Assembly: GCA_934725105.1 (NCBI GenBank)
Contig: CAKVBD010000008.1
Span: 1 to 64,000 of the forward strand
Reading direction: 5' to 3'
DNA length: 64,000 nt
Origin: an uncultured Bulleidia sp.
GTDB taxonomy: Bacteria; Bacillota_I; Bacilli_A; Erysipelotrichales; Erysipelotrichaceae
The stretch's first letter is position 1, and each line of letters begins with the position of its first letter. The notes under the pieces are model-generated. The model saw nothing but the letters and a program-made list of their open reading frames with translations, did no database searches and was not told the origin of the DNA. Positions 35,501-44,109 of this stretch are shown piece by piece. The position numbers and the translations under genes were made by a program.

Positions 35501-35611
35501 GGAAGTGATTTTTGATGTATTATCATTTGTTTCTTCTGCATAGCAAATACTAACAGTATTTATGCTCATGAATAAGCTTAATAGTACGGCTGATACTTTG
35601 TGAGTTTTCAT
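32510..35611 (-). CDS. Secreted transglutaminase-like protein with four ricin-type lectin repeats
   Basis: A 1033-residue exported protein. Start 35611 is chosen because GGGGA lies 8 bases before it and a signal peptide follows (MKTHKVSAVLLSLFMSINTV, cleaved near CYAEE). Residues 90-195 look like a carbohydrate-binding or Ig-like domain. Residues 215-305 form a transglutaminase-like domain with Cys254 (GLGTCQAYES), His282 (DGHTWNAV) and Asp297 (YQVDCTWDD). From about residue 440 four nearly identical 147-residue ricin B-type beta-trefoils follow, each with QIW, QKW and QKWEF motifs. There is no anchor. Likely role: binding glycans outside the cell and cross-linking or cleaving surface protein. 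Confidence 0.85.
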   Translation of the reverse strand: MKTHKVSAVLLSLFMSINTVSICYAEETNDNTSKITSNSNEEYENSNDTQSIYETDENVIEDLSSYDYPAEQTTSAYSFNESATSNNVTLNVEWNEPIVGQPTTFHVSGSGGSGNYLFRMDTPSYTNPNEYSYESVADPSRGEWMNYTSACESHDYTFTMTASGTYNFRFYIMDKESGVYYLRVSIYLQVSDPNYPSINSIVNLAVIQCNQETNGSEYEKALWLHDWLLDQLEYDNSLKWSSSESALTRGLGTCQAYESAYSKLLSAAGIENSETRDTYDGHTWNAVKLDGEWYQVDCTWDDTDDHWYNFDQRHLYFGLTDELMALAHPGHANIYSAVDYNTRSTSLKDNYFVKNGDAFTWSENYRNRIQENLNANKTEFTIAAENASYPPSISGIQNGIIAYESSQKIWDTEQNTVLLISFGDSKTFSFQVTYTKKDNISERDKLADKNRDVVTDGNYLLLSSLNPDYVLAGCGENTTYKENVELKYGNNSDSQIWKISHDEKGYVIFTNAQSGKTITAEGSNVCQKDFKNGTTQKWIVKENGTIVSALNENYVIDLCGGIVSDGQNIQTYKFNDTAAQKWEFIEASERDKLADENRNVVTDGNYLLLSSLNPDYVLAGCGENTTYKENVELKYGNNSDSQIWKISHDEKGYVIFTNAQSGKTITAEGSNVCQKDFKNGTTQKWIVKENGTIVSALNENYVIDLCGGIVSDGQNIQTYKFNDTAAQKWEFIEASERDKLADENRNVVTDGNYLLLSSLNPDYVLAGCGENTTYKENVELKYGNNSDSQIWKISHDEKGYVIFTNAQSGKTITAEGSNVCQKDFKNGTTQKWIVKENGTIVSALNENYVIDLCGGIVSDGQNIQTYKFNDTAAQKWEFIEASERDKLADKNRDVVTDGNYLLLSSLNPDYVLAGCGENTTYKENVELKYGNNSDSQIWKISHDEKGYVIFTNAQSGKTITAEGSNVCQKDFKNGTTQKWIVKENGTIVSALNENYVIDLCGGIVSDGQNIQTYKFNDTAAQKWEFNLSILAKW
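32540..34290. repeat. Four tandem 441-bp repeats encoding the lectin domains
   Basis: Units start at 32540, 32981, 33422 and 33863, an exact 441-base period. By eye they are almost identical. The outer units (1 and 4) share GCTGCAGTG and the ATCTCTATTTTTATC form, the inner two (2 and 3) share GCTGCGGTG and ATTTCTATTTTCATC. Near identity at silent positions means recent expansion or gene conversion. The copy number may vary between strains. Confidence 0.95.
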
Positions 35612-35656
35612 AATCATTCCCCTATAGTTATTATTTAGTTTGTTTTTAATAGCAAA

Positions 35657-35686
35657 ATAATACACTATTTATCATATAAAATGCAA
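35657..35686 (-). promoter_or_regulatory. Promoter of the transglutaminase-ricin gene
   Basis: Minus strand TTGCAT (35686-35681), 18-base spacer, TATTAT (35662-35657), 46 bases before the ATG. Confidence 0.6.
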
Positions 35687-35701
35687 AAAAACTTAACTAG
35701 T

Positions 35702-35731
35702 TAGTAATTTTGCATGAAACAAATCGAGATT
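35702..35731. repeat. 30-bp inverted repeat, left arm
   Basis: This 30-base arm matches the reverse complement of 38558-38587 at 28 of 30 positions, the 20 bases GCATGAAACAAATCGAGATT exactly. The two arms enclose the group II intron fragment, IS1380 and IS66 fragment. They may be the ends of an unidentified mobile element. Confidence 0.7.
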
Positions 35732-35752
35732 ATAAAGTTCGATTTTTATGAT

Positions 35753-36150
35753 GTGCCCGACATGGCACTAAATCAGTCAGAGATAAACTGACCAAAGGTC
35801 TTTATCGTCAAGTGTAGTAAACCGCAAGCTGTTATCCGTGAGGATATGAGTGAAGGAAGTTGTGTAGCGATTTTTTCAAGCATACGCATAGAAACTTAAT
35901 CTAAGGTTAAATGATGGGGAAGATTGTTCAACAAACTAAAGCCCAAAAGGTAAATGTGAAGTCAAAACAGTAAATCTAGACGTTGTGATAACAACAGAAT
36001 TAGTAAACCTGAAATATTCATAACGCCAAAATTAGAGGCACATTAATACCAGTATGGATTACTGATATGGAAAACCATGCTGATTTTCTTAATTGTGGTG
36101 TTATGCACATGATGAAAACAGCATTTGCATCCACAGGTGCCTGGTTGAAA
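35753..36150 (+). mobile_element. Group II intron 5' fragment
   Basis: The sequence starts GTGCCCGACATGGCAC and continues with CCGCAAG, TATCCGTGAGGATATGAGTG and AAGGAAG, which match the 5' end and domain I of bacterial group II introns. No reverse-transcriptase frame and no domain V was found before the IS1380 begins, so only the 5' part survives. The intron boundaries at the 3' side are uncertain. It lies right inside the left 30-bp inverted repeat. Confidence 0.55.
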
Positions 36151-36165
36151 GACGGGAGTGACTAA

Positions 36166-37449
36166 TCAAATCTGCAATACTGTATTTAGATAACCATTGA
36201 ATGTTTCCTTGGCTTTGTATGCACTGGAAAAAGGTAATGCTACTTGTCTAGCATGATTAATTACCTTTACCGCAATTTTCTGATAACGGATTCTATATGT
36301 ATTCATCATTATCTTCTGATCTTCTCCCTGTAGTACTGTCATTTGATAGATGTGAAACAGGTTGTAGCAGAAAGCACTGATCAAAAACTCAAACTCATTC
36401 TTATTGAATTCACTGTGAGATAGATTTCCTGCATGAAAATCATTCTTCAGTTCTTTATTGAAGTTCTCGGATGCGCCACGGGCTTCATAGAAATTCATTA
36501 CTTCTTTTGGAGAAAGGTCTGTGTTGTTTGTGACAACGCAGTATACGCATGGTAACAGGTTCATCTGACCGTTTTTGTCATAACACCAATATGCTTTATA
36601 TGCGACTCTTCTGCTTTTCTTGCCACTGATTCCATACTGGATTTCTCCATAAAACGGATGCTCATAGGTATAGGAGTATTCCTTGATTTTCTTTATATTT
36701 ATGACATCATCCGTTACAGTATTAATCAATGAAGAAAAATTCTTGGCACGGATATAGTACGATATGCTATTTTCTTCTAGATAATTCATCAGCTTTGTGT
36801 CATAGAAAGCACTGTCACCTCTGAAGCGGATATTTCCGTTATTATCAAGAAAAGAAAGAACATTCTTCAATTCATCAATGACTCCATTAGAGAAGTAAGC
36901 TGATCCTGTACGTAAACGAACAGAAAGAAACAACTTAGATCTGGATTCATTGATACAGATCGGATGATAACCAACTTCTGCATAGTGATGAATAAATGCA
37001 GCACCTTCCTGATTCCCGTTAGTTACAATCAGAGTTGAATCTGCATCCAGAATCGGATCAACGATATTCTTATTCACGAACTGACAAGCCTGTTTTGTAA
37101 TTGTTTCTTTGAAACAAGCATCCGTCGCATAGGAAATTCGATCAAAAAGTCTGGAAACAGAGGATTGAGAACAGGCTAATACATACTGACTGAGCAGAGA
37201 ATCCTGTAATAATACTTTCTGATCAGACTGACAATGATAACCAAGAAGATTCCGGTAGATGAGTTGATGCAGAATGGAAAGATTGGAATGGATAGCATAT
37301 CTTCGATGATCACGAAAAGGAATATCCGAAAGAAGATTATCAAGCATTAATTTTCTGATAAATTCCATCAAAAGGATGGCACCGCCATCGCTGGATAGAT
37401 TCCCACCGTTGAAATCAATCTTGTCAAAAACGTGTTTGTTAGGTAGCAT
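36166..37449 (-). CDS. IS1380-family transposase
   Basis: A full-length 427-residue DDE transposase. Family features: an opening FDKIDFNGGNLSSDGGAILL, the catalytic Asp in PILDADST, the second Asp in RFRGDSAFYD and the Glu in FYEARGASENFNKELKNDFH. The gene is undamaged, so the element may be active. The element ends were not identified. A hairpin at 37546-37568 and GGTTCC...GGAACC repeats (37451-37500) lie upstream of the gene. It separates the intron fragment from the IS66 fragment and has probably inserted between them. Confidence 0.85.
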   Translation of the reverse strand: MLPNKHVFDKIDFNGGNLSSDGGAILLMEFIRKLMLDNLLSDIPFRDHRRYAIHSNLSILHQLIYRNLLGYHCQSDQKVLLQDSLLSQYVLACSQSSVSRLFDRISYATDACFKETITKQACQFVNKNIVDPILDADSTLIVTNGNQEGAAFIHHYAEVGYHPICINESRSKLFLSVRLRTGSAYFSNGVIDELKNVLSFLDNNGNIRFRGDSAFYDTKLMNYLEENSISYYIRAKNFSSLINTVTDDVINIKKIKEYSYTYEHPFYGEIQYGISGKKSRRVAYKAYWCYDKNGQMNLLPCVYCVVTNNTDLSPKEVMNFYEARGASENFNKELKNDFHAGNLSHSEFNKNEFEFLISAFCYNLFHIYQMTVLQGEDQKIMMNTYRIRYQKIAVKVINHARQVALPFSSAYKAKETFNGYLNTVLQI

Positions 37450-37545
37450 AATAAATGGTTCCTTTCTTTTGGATTAGACACCTAAATTATAAAGGAACCT
37501 TTTCTTATGGAACAGTCCAAAGAATACTGAAAATCATGTGAAAAA

Positions 37546-37568
37546 CACTTCACCTGATAGGTGAAGTG
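37546..37568. terminator. Hairpin upstream of the IS1380 transposase
   Basis: CACTTCACCT (37546-37555), loop GAT, AGGTGAAGTG (37559-37568). The perfect 10-base stem probably blocks read-through transcription into the transposase, as insertion sequences often do. Confidence 0.5.
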
Positions 37569-37720
37569 AAATACATTCAAAATCTTGATAACTATGCGGA
37601 TATTACGTTTTTTTTGTATCTTTATGAATTATTCAGGGTAAATTATCTCAAGACACCTTGTAGGCTATAAATCCAATTTTTTTAAATCAGTGATGGTAAT
37701 TTCGTTTGATAAAAAGTTAA

Positions 37721-38120
37721 CTACAATGAGTAGGCTGAAACTATAGTTGCAGATTTTGACCATTTAAATGTACCGGATTCCAGTCGCTTATATAAAAGCC
37801 AGAAACCAGTTCCGTCATAGTACAGACACTTCAGCTTATTGTGATTCCTGTTACAGAAGATATAGAGACTGTTACTGGCCATTGGGTCCATGTTGAATTC
37901 ACTGCTTACTAAAGCTGCATAGCCATCGATTCCTTTCCGAAGGTCACATGGTTCTACTTGTATATAGATGTGATTGATTTTTTCAAACAGATTCATAGTT
38001 CTGAACAGATTCTTATGATTCTTTTTAAAATTTCATCATCAATCGAAGCATCAATGGCAATAGATACACCATTGATAGAAAACGTCTCTTCTTTGCTTTC
38101 TGGTACAATAAAAGCAGGAT
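37721..38120 (-). pseudogene. IS66 remnant (TnpB accessory protein and end of Orf1)
   Basis: The 91-residue frame 37996-37721 matches the IS66 accessory protein TnpB: IYIQVEPCDLRKGIDGYAAL and TGFWLLYKRLESGTFKW. It ends about 20 residues early in an unrelated tail. Just upstream and overlapping its start by 4 bases (ATGA) is the C-terminus of IS66 Orf1 (FSINGVSIAIDASIDDEILK) without a start. The main transposase TnpC is missing. The rest of 37997-38557 is AT-rich without genes but has a hairpin AAATATCTCC...GGAGATATTT at about 38306-38350. Confidence 0.7.
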
Positions 38121-38557
38121 TTAATATATACCAAGAAAAGATGAATCCATTTTTGAATCATGACAACCATAGATCAGCAGTCTGTTTCTGGTTATGATTT
38201 CTGACTGATATTGTTCATTGAACAGCATTCTTTTAATGAAGATTGCTTTTTATCATATCCATCAATAATTGGTTTCCATTTTGTCTAATGTACTTTGTCT
38301 GATCATAAAATATCTCCCTGGATATGATTATCCAAGGCTGGAGATATTTTTGTAGACGGTATTTATTTGACGGTTACTTACTATCAACTAAATCATAAAA
38401 AAGCGTAAAAAAAAAGCACATAGAATGACATTTCTGTCACCATATGTACTTCCTGTCGCTTAACTTAAGTTGTTAGAGGTGTTGTAATTCATTTAATTCC
38501 TCATGCTATTTGAAAATCAATTTCTTGACAACTCACCCAATTTTGGAGCACCTAGAA

Positions 38558-38587
38558 AATCTCGATTTGTTTCATGCGCAATTACTA
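38558..38587. repeat. 30-bp inverted repeat, right arm
   Basis: Partner of 35702-35731 (28 of 30 identical in inverted orientation). It ends one base before the stop codon of the flippase gene, so the capsule cluster begins exactly at the edge of the mobile region. Confidence 0.7.
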
Positions 38588-40039
38588 TCAATATACTTTC
38601 TTGAAATGTTTGACCACAACATTTAGAATATAACTGAATTCTTTATTTTTTGTTAAATAAGATAAACCTGCATAGCTTAAAACACCAACAAGAATTTGAA
38701 TAACTACTTTAACATAAATGTTGAATTCTAATTTTCCAATAAAGAAAAGAATAATAGCCATTATTAGGGAAAGTGTGAATGCAGTAAAGCAATCTGATAG
38801 TTCTTCAAACACACTATAGTTTATAATTTTTTTATTAATGATTGTATTAATAGTTAAATCTAGTAAAGTATTCGCCGGAACCGTAAGAGCAATAGCAAAT
38901 ACTCCATAATTCATTGCTACAACCGTTGAGATTATAAAAAAAATCTTTTTTATTATTTCAGATTTCAGCATTAAATCGCTTCTTCCAACAGCTTTGATTG
39001 ATTGCAGAGCAATTGTTGCCGGAACCGATATAATAGTTTCCACGCACATCACATAGACATACGGAAGCATGGGCAACCATTTTTCAGTAAAAAGAACTTC
39101 TACAATAGTTTTTCCTGCTGCCATAAGTCCTAACGAAATAGGAAATACGATATAAGCCATGATTCGCACACTTTTTCTGGTTATTTTTTTAACTGTCACC
39201 ATATTGTCGTTAACAGCAGCTATACCAGGAAATAAGACGCTGATTAATGTTGTGTAAATATTAGTTCTAAACAGCTGAGGTAACTGCTTACCTTTTGTAT
39301 AATAAGCAAGATTTGCAGAGCTATACTTCGCACCAATAATAAAATCACCTAAATTGTTACATAATGTGCCAAGCAGATCTGTCATCATTACTTTCCAACT
39401 ATACTTGATAAGTGGAATGGCAGCCTTGATTGAAAACATGTTTTTAGGCATCCACTTCACAGTTGCCCATAGCATCAATGTATCTATAACAGTATTGGTT
39501 AAGTATTGTCCAATTAAAGCCCATACCCCCATTCCTTTTATGGCCATTGCAATGCCAACTAGTGCCGATAAAATCGTTCCTGTGATTGTTGCAAAAAAGA
39601 ACTTCTTAAATTGCATCTTTTTGGAAATATAAGCAACCTGAATTACCTGAAACGCTGAAACAGGAAGTCTTAATGCAAAAACTCTAATTGCACTTTTTAG
39701 TATTGGCATACCATAGGCTTGTGCGATAAAAGGTGCTATTCCAAAAAGCATCAGATACAAAACAAGACTCAACCCTAAATTTAGATAAAAAATTGTCGAG
39801 AAATCAAGCTCATCCGCATCTCGTTTTTGAATTAGCGAAGTGTTCAATCCGCTACTCAGAAAAACATCTGCAATAGAAATAAAAATATTAATTATAGCGA
39901 CAGCACCATAATCTTCTGGCATCAAAATACGAGCCAAAACCATAGATACTACAAACGAAACACCTTGTGCAGCAAAACGTTCTGCAAATTTCCATATCAT
40001 GCCAGAGGTCATCTGACTTTTTAATTTTTGATCATTCAC
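38588..40039 (-). CDS. Polysaccharide flippase (Wzx type)
   Basis: Moves lipid-linked repeat units to the outer face of the membrane. The 483 residues hold 12-14 membrane segments; the start MTSGMIWKFAERFAAQGVSF and MVLARILMPEDYGAVAII is typical of the WzxC/TuaB group within the MOP superfamily. Length is normal and the frame intact. It is the last gene of the capsule operon on the minus strand, separated from the next one upstream by 887 bases of decayed genes. Its stop codon abuts the right inverted repeat. Confidence 0.88.
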   Translation of the reverse strand: MNDQKLKSQMTSGMIWKFAERFAAQGVSFVVSMVLARILMPEDYGAVAIINIFISIADVFLSSGLNTSLIQKRDADELDFSTIFYLNLGLSLVLYLMLFGIAPFIAQAYGMPILKSAIRVFALRLPVSAFQVIQVAYISKKMQFKKFFFATITGTILSALVGIAMAIKGMGVWALIGQYLTNTVIDTLMLWATVKWMPKNMFSIKAAIPLIKYSWKVMMTDLLGTLCNNLGDFIIGAKYSSANLAYYTKGKQLPQLFRTNIYTTLISVLFPGIAAVNDNMVTVKKITRKSVRIMAYIVFPISLGLMAAGKTIVEVLFTEKWLPMLPYVYVMCVETIISVPATIALQSIKAVGRSDLMLKSEIIKKIFFIISTVVAMNYGVFAIALTVPANTLLDLTINTIINKKIINYSVFEELSDCFTAFTLSLIMAIILFFIGKLEFNIYVKVVIQILVGVLSYAGLSYLTKNKEFSYILNVVVKHFKKVY

Positions 40040-40529
40040 TTTTTTTCTCCTACTTTCATATCAAATTAATCAGTTCTCTGTATTCCGATTTTTGGAAACC
40101 TACAGCTATACTCTTTTTTTATTTTCAGAAATTTTCTTGGCGACTGACAGACATGATAGACTTCTCTTTGGAGAGTCTTCTCGAAGTTTGTTTATATAGT
40201 TTTGAGCAACCTCAAAAGCCCAAAAGTAAATTTTTTACCTCTTCAACGAAAATCTCATCACCATCGCTAAATTTAACATATTATGGATAATGCGTTCTTC
40301 TTTTTTCAATCGAAGGAATCTCCATGTATTTAGAAACGAACAATTGGTCAAAGACTTCTTATATTCCTTTGACGAAATGTATTTTTCCCTCAAAATTAAA
40401 GTATGATTCCGTCACCGTATCATTCTTTTACATGTTTTGTCTTTCAGAGAGAATACTCCCACATAATTTTATAAAAATATATATTTTTAGTTCTTATCCT
40501 TAAAATGATTTATGTCAAGTACTTTTCAT
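40040..40529. other. Decayed region between flippase and licD remnant
   Basis: No intact gene. One minus-strand stretch reads YVKFSDGDEIFVEEVKNLLL before a stop, and a further frame continues, so an old polysaccharide gene is likely, but the family cannot be named. It is AT-rich throughout. Confidence 0.35.
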
Positions 40530-40927
40530 ATTTACAGTTACCAAAAATTTTCACTTACAAAATCTTTAACTGAATGTTCACTTCCAGCTATTTTTCGCAT
40601 ACTCATGTTTTCTAAACGACAGTACATTTTCTTCAATACATCAATCTTCTTAGAATGTCCATTGAATCATTCAATGGAAAAATATCTATAAAAATTGGAT
40701 TGTTGTTTACACCTATTTCTTTAAATATCGTTTCTTTTTATAGGGAACAATGTAATGAACCTATCATAGCTCTCTTGGTATAAAACAATATCGAGATCAT
40801 CATCACAAGGAGTAACCCATGTCTTACAGCTCCTAAAAAAATTACAAAACACATCAGCATTATCAGTTACTGAAAGCAATTCGCATGTAGTTTTTTTAAA
40901 AATCCAACATTTTCTCCTGAATATCAT
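40530..40927 (-). pseudogene. LicD-type phosphotransferase remnant
   Basis: Minus strand sequence from 40927 encodes FKKTTCELLSVTDNADVF and then TPCDDDLDIVLYQESYDRFI, which is the LicD motif with its DDDxDI metal site. After the stop at 40721 a second frame gives FIDIFPLNDSMDI-like sequence and MRKIAGSEH. LicD enzymes add phosphocholine or other phospho-groups to surface glycans and are about 270 residues. Here the N-terminus, middle and end are frameshifted, so the gene is dead. Confidence 0.6.
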
Positions 40928-41892
40928 TAAATGGTTGCTCGTATCGCAAGTTTAAGCTTTATCAAAAACTTATAGGCAGAACAATCCACACTAGTATTTT
41001 CCATTTCATGCAAATAAAAATACTCTTCATCATGTGGATTGATTTCAAAATAAACATCACCCTTGGCTTTCTTCATTCCATATTCCTTAAAGGACTTCGT
41101 AAAATAGTGATTCAGCTGCATTGAATGAGTATTTTCTTTTGCACAGTTGTAATTTTCAAAGCACACTTTATCCTGAACATTCACTGGTGGAATATTCAAA
41201 CCTCTATAATTTGCCCAAAATAAATGGTGTAAACAATTGTTTTCTTTAAAAGTTCCATCAAAATCAAAATTTGTATTGTAGAAGCATTTGCCAACTGAAT
41301 AATATTTTGACCACGAAACTGTAAATTTTTCTGTAACTAATGTATTTAAGTCACGTTCAAGTAGCCCTGATGTTCCAAACATTTTCCAGTACAATTTTAC
41401 GGCTCCTCTGTTTTTCTCAAATGGCTGAAGAATTTCATATATACTATTTTTTTCGATTGGGACGATAAACTCATCAATGTCAATGAAACCAAGCCACTGA
41501 GTTCGTTTACTATACTTTAAAATGCAATCATTATAACATTCCATTTGTGCTTGATTCTTCGGCCATTGAGCCAAGGTTACAAGACCTTTTTTTACATATG
41601 GTTCAACAATTTCTTCATAGTCATCCTCTGAATTATTATTATACAAAAAGAAATGGTCAACCCCCACAATATGGTTAAATTCAATCCACTCTTTCAAATA
41701 CGGCGCTTCATTCTTAAAAATAGCGCACACTGCAACTTTAAATTCCTTATTAGTGCTTTCAACATGAATCATATTCATTCTGCACTTATAATAAAATGCT
41801 TTAACTGAATTTAGAACATATTTGACGTATTCCTTAGGTTTATTGAATTCCGTCTTGTCAAGTATAAAATACTTGGTGCTAATTTTTTTCAT
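40927..41892 (-). CDS. Glycosyltransferase family 92-like protein
   Basis: Adds a sugar to the growing repeat unit. The 321 residues carry the GT92/DUF23 motif VCAIFKNEAPYLKEWIEFNH followed by VGVDHFFLYNNNSEDDYEEI, and a DxD-type metal site in GFIDIDEFIVP. The later SKYYSVGKCFYN and HLFWANYRGL are also family-like. No membrane segment is present, so it works at the inner membrane face. It begins 22 bases after the next upstream gene's stop and the frame is intact. Donor and linkage cannot be told. Confidence 0.8.
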   Translation of the reverse strand: MKKISTKYFILDKTEFNKPKEYVKYVLNSVKAFYYKCRMNMIHVESTNKEFKVAVCAIFKNEAPYLKEWIEFNHIVGVDHFFLYNNNSEDDYEEIVEPYVKKGLVTLAQWPKNQAQMECYNDCILKYSKRTQWLGFIDIDEFIVPIEKNSIYEILQPFEKNRGAVKLYWKMFGTSGLLERDLNTLVTEKFTVSWSKYYSVGKCFYNTNFDFDGTFKENNCLHHLFWANYRGLNIPPVNVQDKVCFENYNCAKENTHSMQLNHYFTKSFKEYGMKKAKGDVYFEINPHDEEYFYLHEMENTSVDCSAYKFLIKLKLAIRATI

Positions 41893-41914
41893 AGCTACAC
41901 TTCCTTTTCTTCAA

Positions 41915-42841
41915 CTACACATCTTTTAAGCGTTTTTTGATTTTTTTCAAAATTTTATTTTTGAAAAGAACATATGGAACATTACATAAAATAGCGGGGT
42001 AGCTATAATTTATCTTGATTGCTTCCTTATAGTTTTGAAGATTATAAGATGTTTCTTGTTTTTTAATTACATATTCATATAAAAGCAGACTAACAAAATA
42101 AGACATCTCTTTTTTCACATGTTCATAAGTAGAGAAACTAATTTTCCCCGCACTAAATAAATCCTCTATAATATCAATATATTCTACGCTGAAAGCGTTA
42201 AATAAATTATATTTTCCTTTTTTAGTTGAATTTGACTGAATTTCACTAACAAGTTTTCGATCATCAATAATGTAACTTCCTGCCTCTGTATTACAAAACA
42301 AAAAGGCGGTATGCGGGAAAGTCAAACTATATGGTTTCTGAAAATCAATTTTCTCCAAATCTGAACGCCATATCGAGATTCCAGCTGACCAAGAAGACCA
42401 ATATCCTAAAGTCTTCATAAATAAATCAAAATTTTGGAGTTTTTTATATCCATTTTTTAACAACAGCTCACCATTAGTGAAATATGTTACAGGCTTATAA
42501 TTCTGATTTTTTTCAGCAAAAGAAATTAAGTACTCTAATGCTCCTTTTACCAAAGGCATCCTATGATTAACAAATTTTATCAGCTGGCCCTTAGCTAATT
42601 TAAAACAATCAATCTGATTGGTGAAGCCTTGGGCATTCGTCTTTTCATAGCGCAGATTTTGATAACGGGAACAATACTCTTGCATTCCATTATAGAAATC
42701 CAAATTGTTACCATTATCAGTTACAACAACTTCAAATTTTTGAAGACTTTTTGCCTGTTCATAAATACTATCTAATACTGGAAATACCCATTCTGATATG
42801 CCATTTGTTGGGATACAAAGAGACAACAACAGCTCATTCAT
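41915..42841 (-). CDS. Glycosyltransferase family 2
   Basis: A 308-residue GT-A fold enzyme with the opening LLSLCIPTNGISEWVFPVLD and EVVVTDNGNN. The classical DxD is not evident; QLIKFVNHRMPLVKGALEYL takes its place, as in some capsular enzymes. The start at 42841 (MNELLL) is supported by AAGGAGG 10 bases upstream, while the upstream in-frame ATG at 42892 has no ribosome binding site and would overlap the polymerase gene. The overlap is then gone, with 2 bases between the genes. Substrate unknown. Confidence 0.78.
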   Translation of the reverse strand: MNELLLSLCIPTNGISEWVFPVLDSIYEQAKSLQKFEVVVTDNGNNLDFYNGMQEYCSRYQNLRYEKTNAQGFTNQIDCFKLAKGQLIKFVNHRMPLVKGALEYLISFAEKNQNYKPVTYFTNGELLLKNGYKKLQNFDLFMKTLGYWSSWSAGISIWRSDLEKIDFQKPYSLTFPHTAFLFCNTEAGSYIIDDRKLVSEIQSNSTKKGKYNLFNAFSVEYIDIIEDLFSAGKISFSTYEHVKKEMSYFVSLLLYEYVIKKQETSYNLQNYKEAIKINYSYPAILCNVPYVLFKNKILKKIKKRLKDV

Positions 42842-42843
42842 TT

Positions 42844-44109
42844 TTATTCGCCTCCTTCTCTCCCAAAAACAAACTTTGTTTTGCAAAAGCAAATCTTTTT
42901 GATAAATAAGAATGCTAAAACATAATTAGCTTTTGAGAACTCCATATCAGTAAAGCTATAAATAACTCCAATCATCACCAAAATATAAAACGCTATATTT
43001 TTTATGTTGGGATGATTCAGCGTCTCTGTCATGACATTTTTGCAGAGAGTACCCCAAAGTAGCATTCCAATTACAATTCCAACAATTCTACCATCATAAT
43101 ATAAATACCAAAAGCAACTTGTGTATGCATTACATCTATACATAGTTCCTAAAGTTACCCAATTATTAAATGTATTTTCAATATTCTCATATACCGCTGC
43201 ACATAAAGGAATCTTATCAAGTCCCAAAGAATTTTTGACAATGTATAAAATTGGATAGATAAATCCAAACAGCGAGGCCGCACCATAGGCAAACTGACCA
43301 TTAATTTTTTCAGCCCAATATTGAAACATTTTCGGTTGAATTGCAAAATCCGTGTAAAAATTAAATAATGGTTCAAATCCTTTCAGTACTGTAAAATGAA
43401 CAAATATTACACAAGCCACTACTAAAACCACAAAAAACTTGATATTTGAGAATACTTTAGCTATTTTTTTCTTTGCTGATGTTTTCAATGACGTGCAAAT
43501 GATAATAGACACGAGCAATCTAATAACAGCAATTCTTCCACCACTAACCAACATCCACGCAAAACACATAATTGAAGTTAGTATAATTAGACATTTGTCT
43601 TTTCTTCCAAAGAAAAAATCAACAACCGTAACACAAACAAAAGTATTGTATAATGGATATGCAATAAACTCATACAGCATATTGGCGAGTTTCGAAACGT
43701 ATGCCTCTCTATTCAATTCCCCAAAAAGTGTAATATTAGAAAAATTAAATCCCAGATCCTTAAGTTTATATAGGGTTATTAGTATGCAGCATATCAAGGC
43801 TACGTAACACACTCTATAATTTAATTCAATATTTTCTTTTGTATCGAAAGAAAAGGTATAAGACCGCTTCCTACTTATTACTACTCTTTTCTTCCCTTTA
43901 GGCAATACAAATCCAACAAAGAACGAAATCAGTCCGATAAAAATAAAGTGGTAGAATTTTTCATCTGTGGCATTAAGCCCATATAATCCCATTCTTGAAA
44001 GCTTGATGATTATAGCCCATATAATTAAAAAAATTGATGCTGGATTCACCCATTTTTTTGATTTTGCAATACTCAGAATAGCAAGTATTAAAAGAATCGC
44101 TTCCATCAT
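42844..44109 (-). CDS. Oligosaccharide repeat-unit polymerase (Wzy type)
   Basis: Joins exported repeat units into chains outside the membrane. The 421 residues form 10-11 membrane segments with a large loop near 255-330 (NFYTDFAIQPKMFQYWAEKI and following), which is the usual Wzy topology. Sequence conservation in this group is very low, so the assignment depends on topology and place in the cluster. Start ATGATG; it overlaps the WbsX-like gene by 4 bases. The cluster then has polymerase, flippase and priming enzyme, a complete Wzy-dependent set. Confidence 0.75.
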   Translation of the reverse strand: MMEAILLILAILSIAKSKKWVNPASIFLIIWAIIIKLSRMGLYGLNATDEKFYHFIFIGLISFFVGFVLPKGKKRVVISRKRSYTFSFDTKENIELNYRVCYVALICCILITLYKLKDLGFNFSNITLFGELNREAYVSKLANMLYEFIAYPLYNTFVCVTVVDFFFGRKDKCLIILTSIMCFAWMLVSGGRIAVIRLLVSIIICTSLKTSAKKKIAKVFSNIKFFVVLVVACVIFVHFTVLKGFEPLFNFYTDFAIQPKMFQYWAEKINGQFAYGAASLFGFIYPILYIVKNSLGLDKIPLCAAVYENIENTFNNWVTLGTMYRCNAYTSCFWYLYYDGRIVGIVIGMLLWGTLCKNVMTETLNHPNIKNIAFYILVMIGVIYSFTDMEFSKANYVLAFLFIKKICFCKTKFVFGREGGE

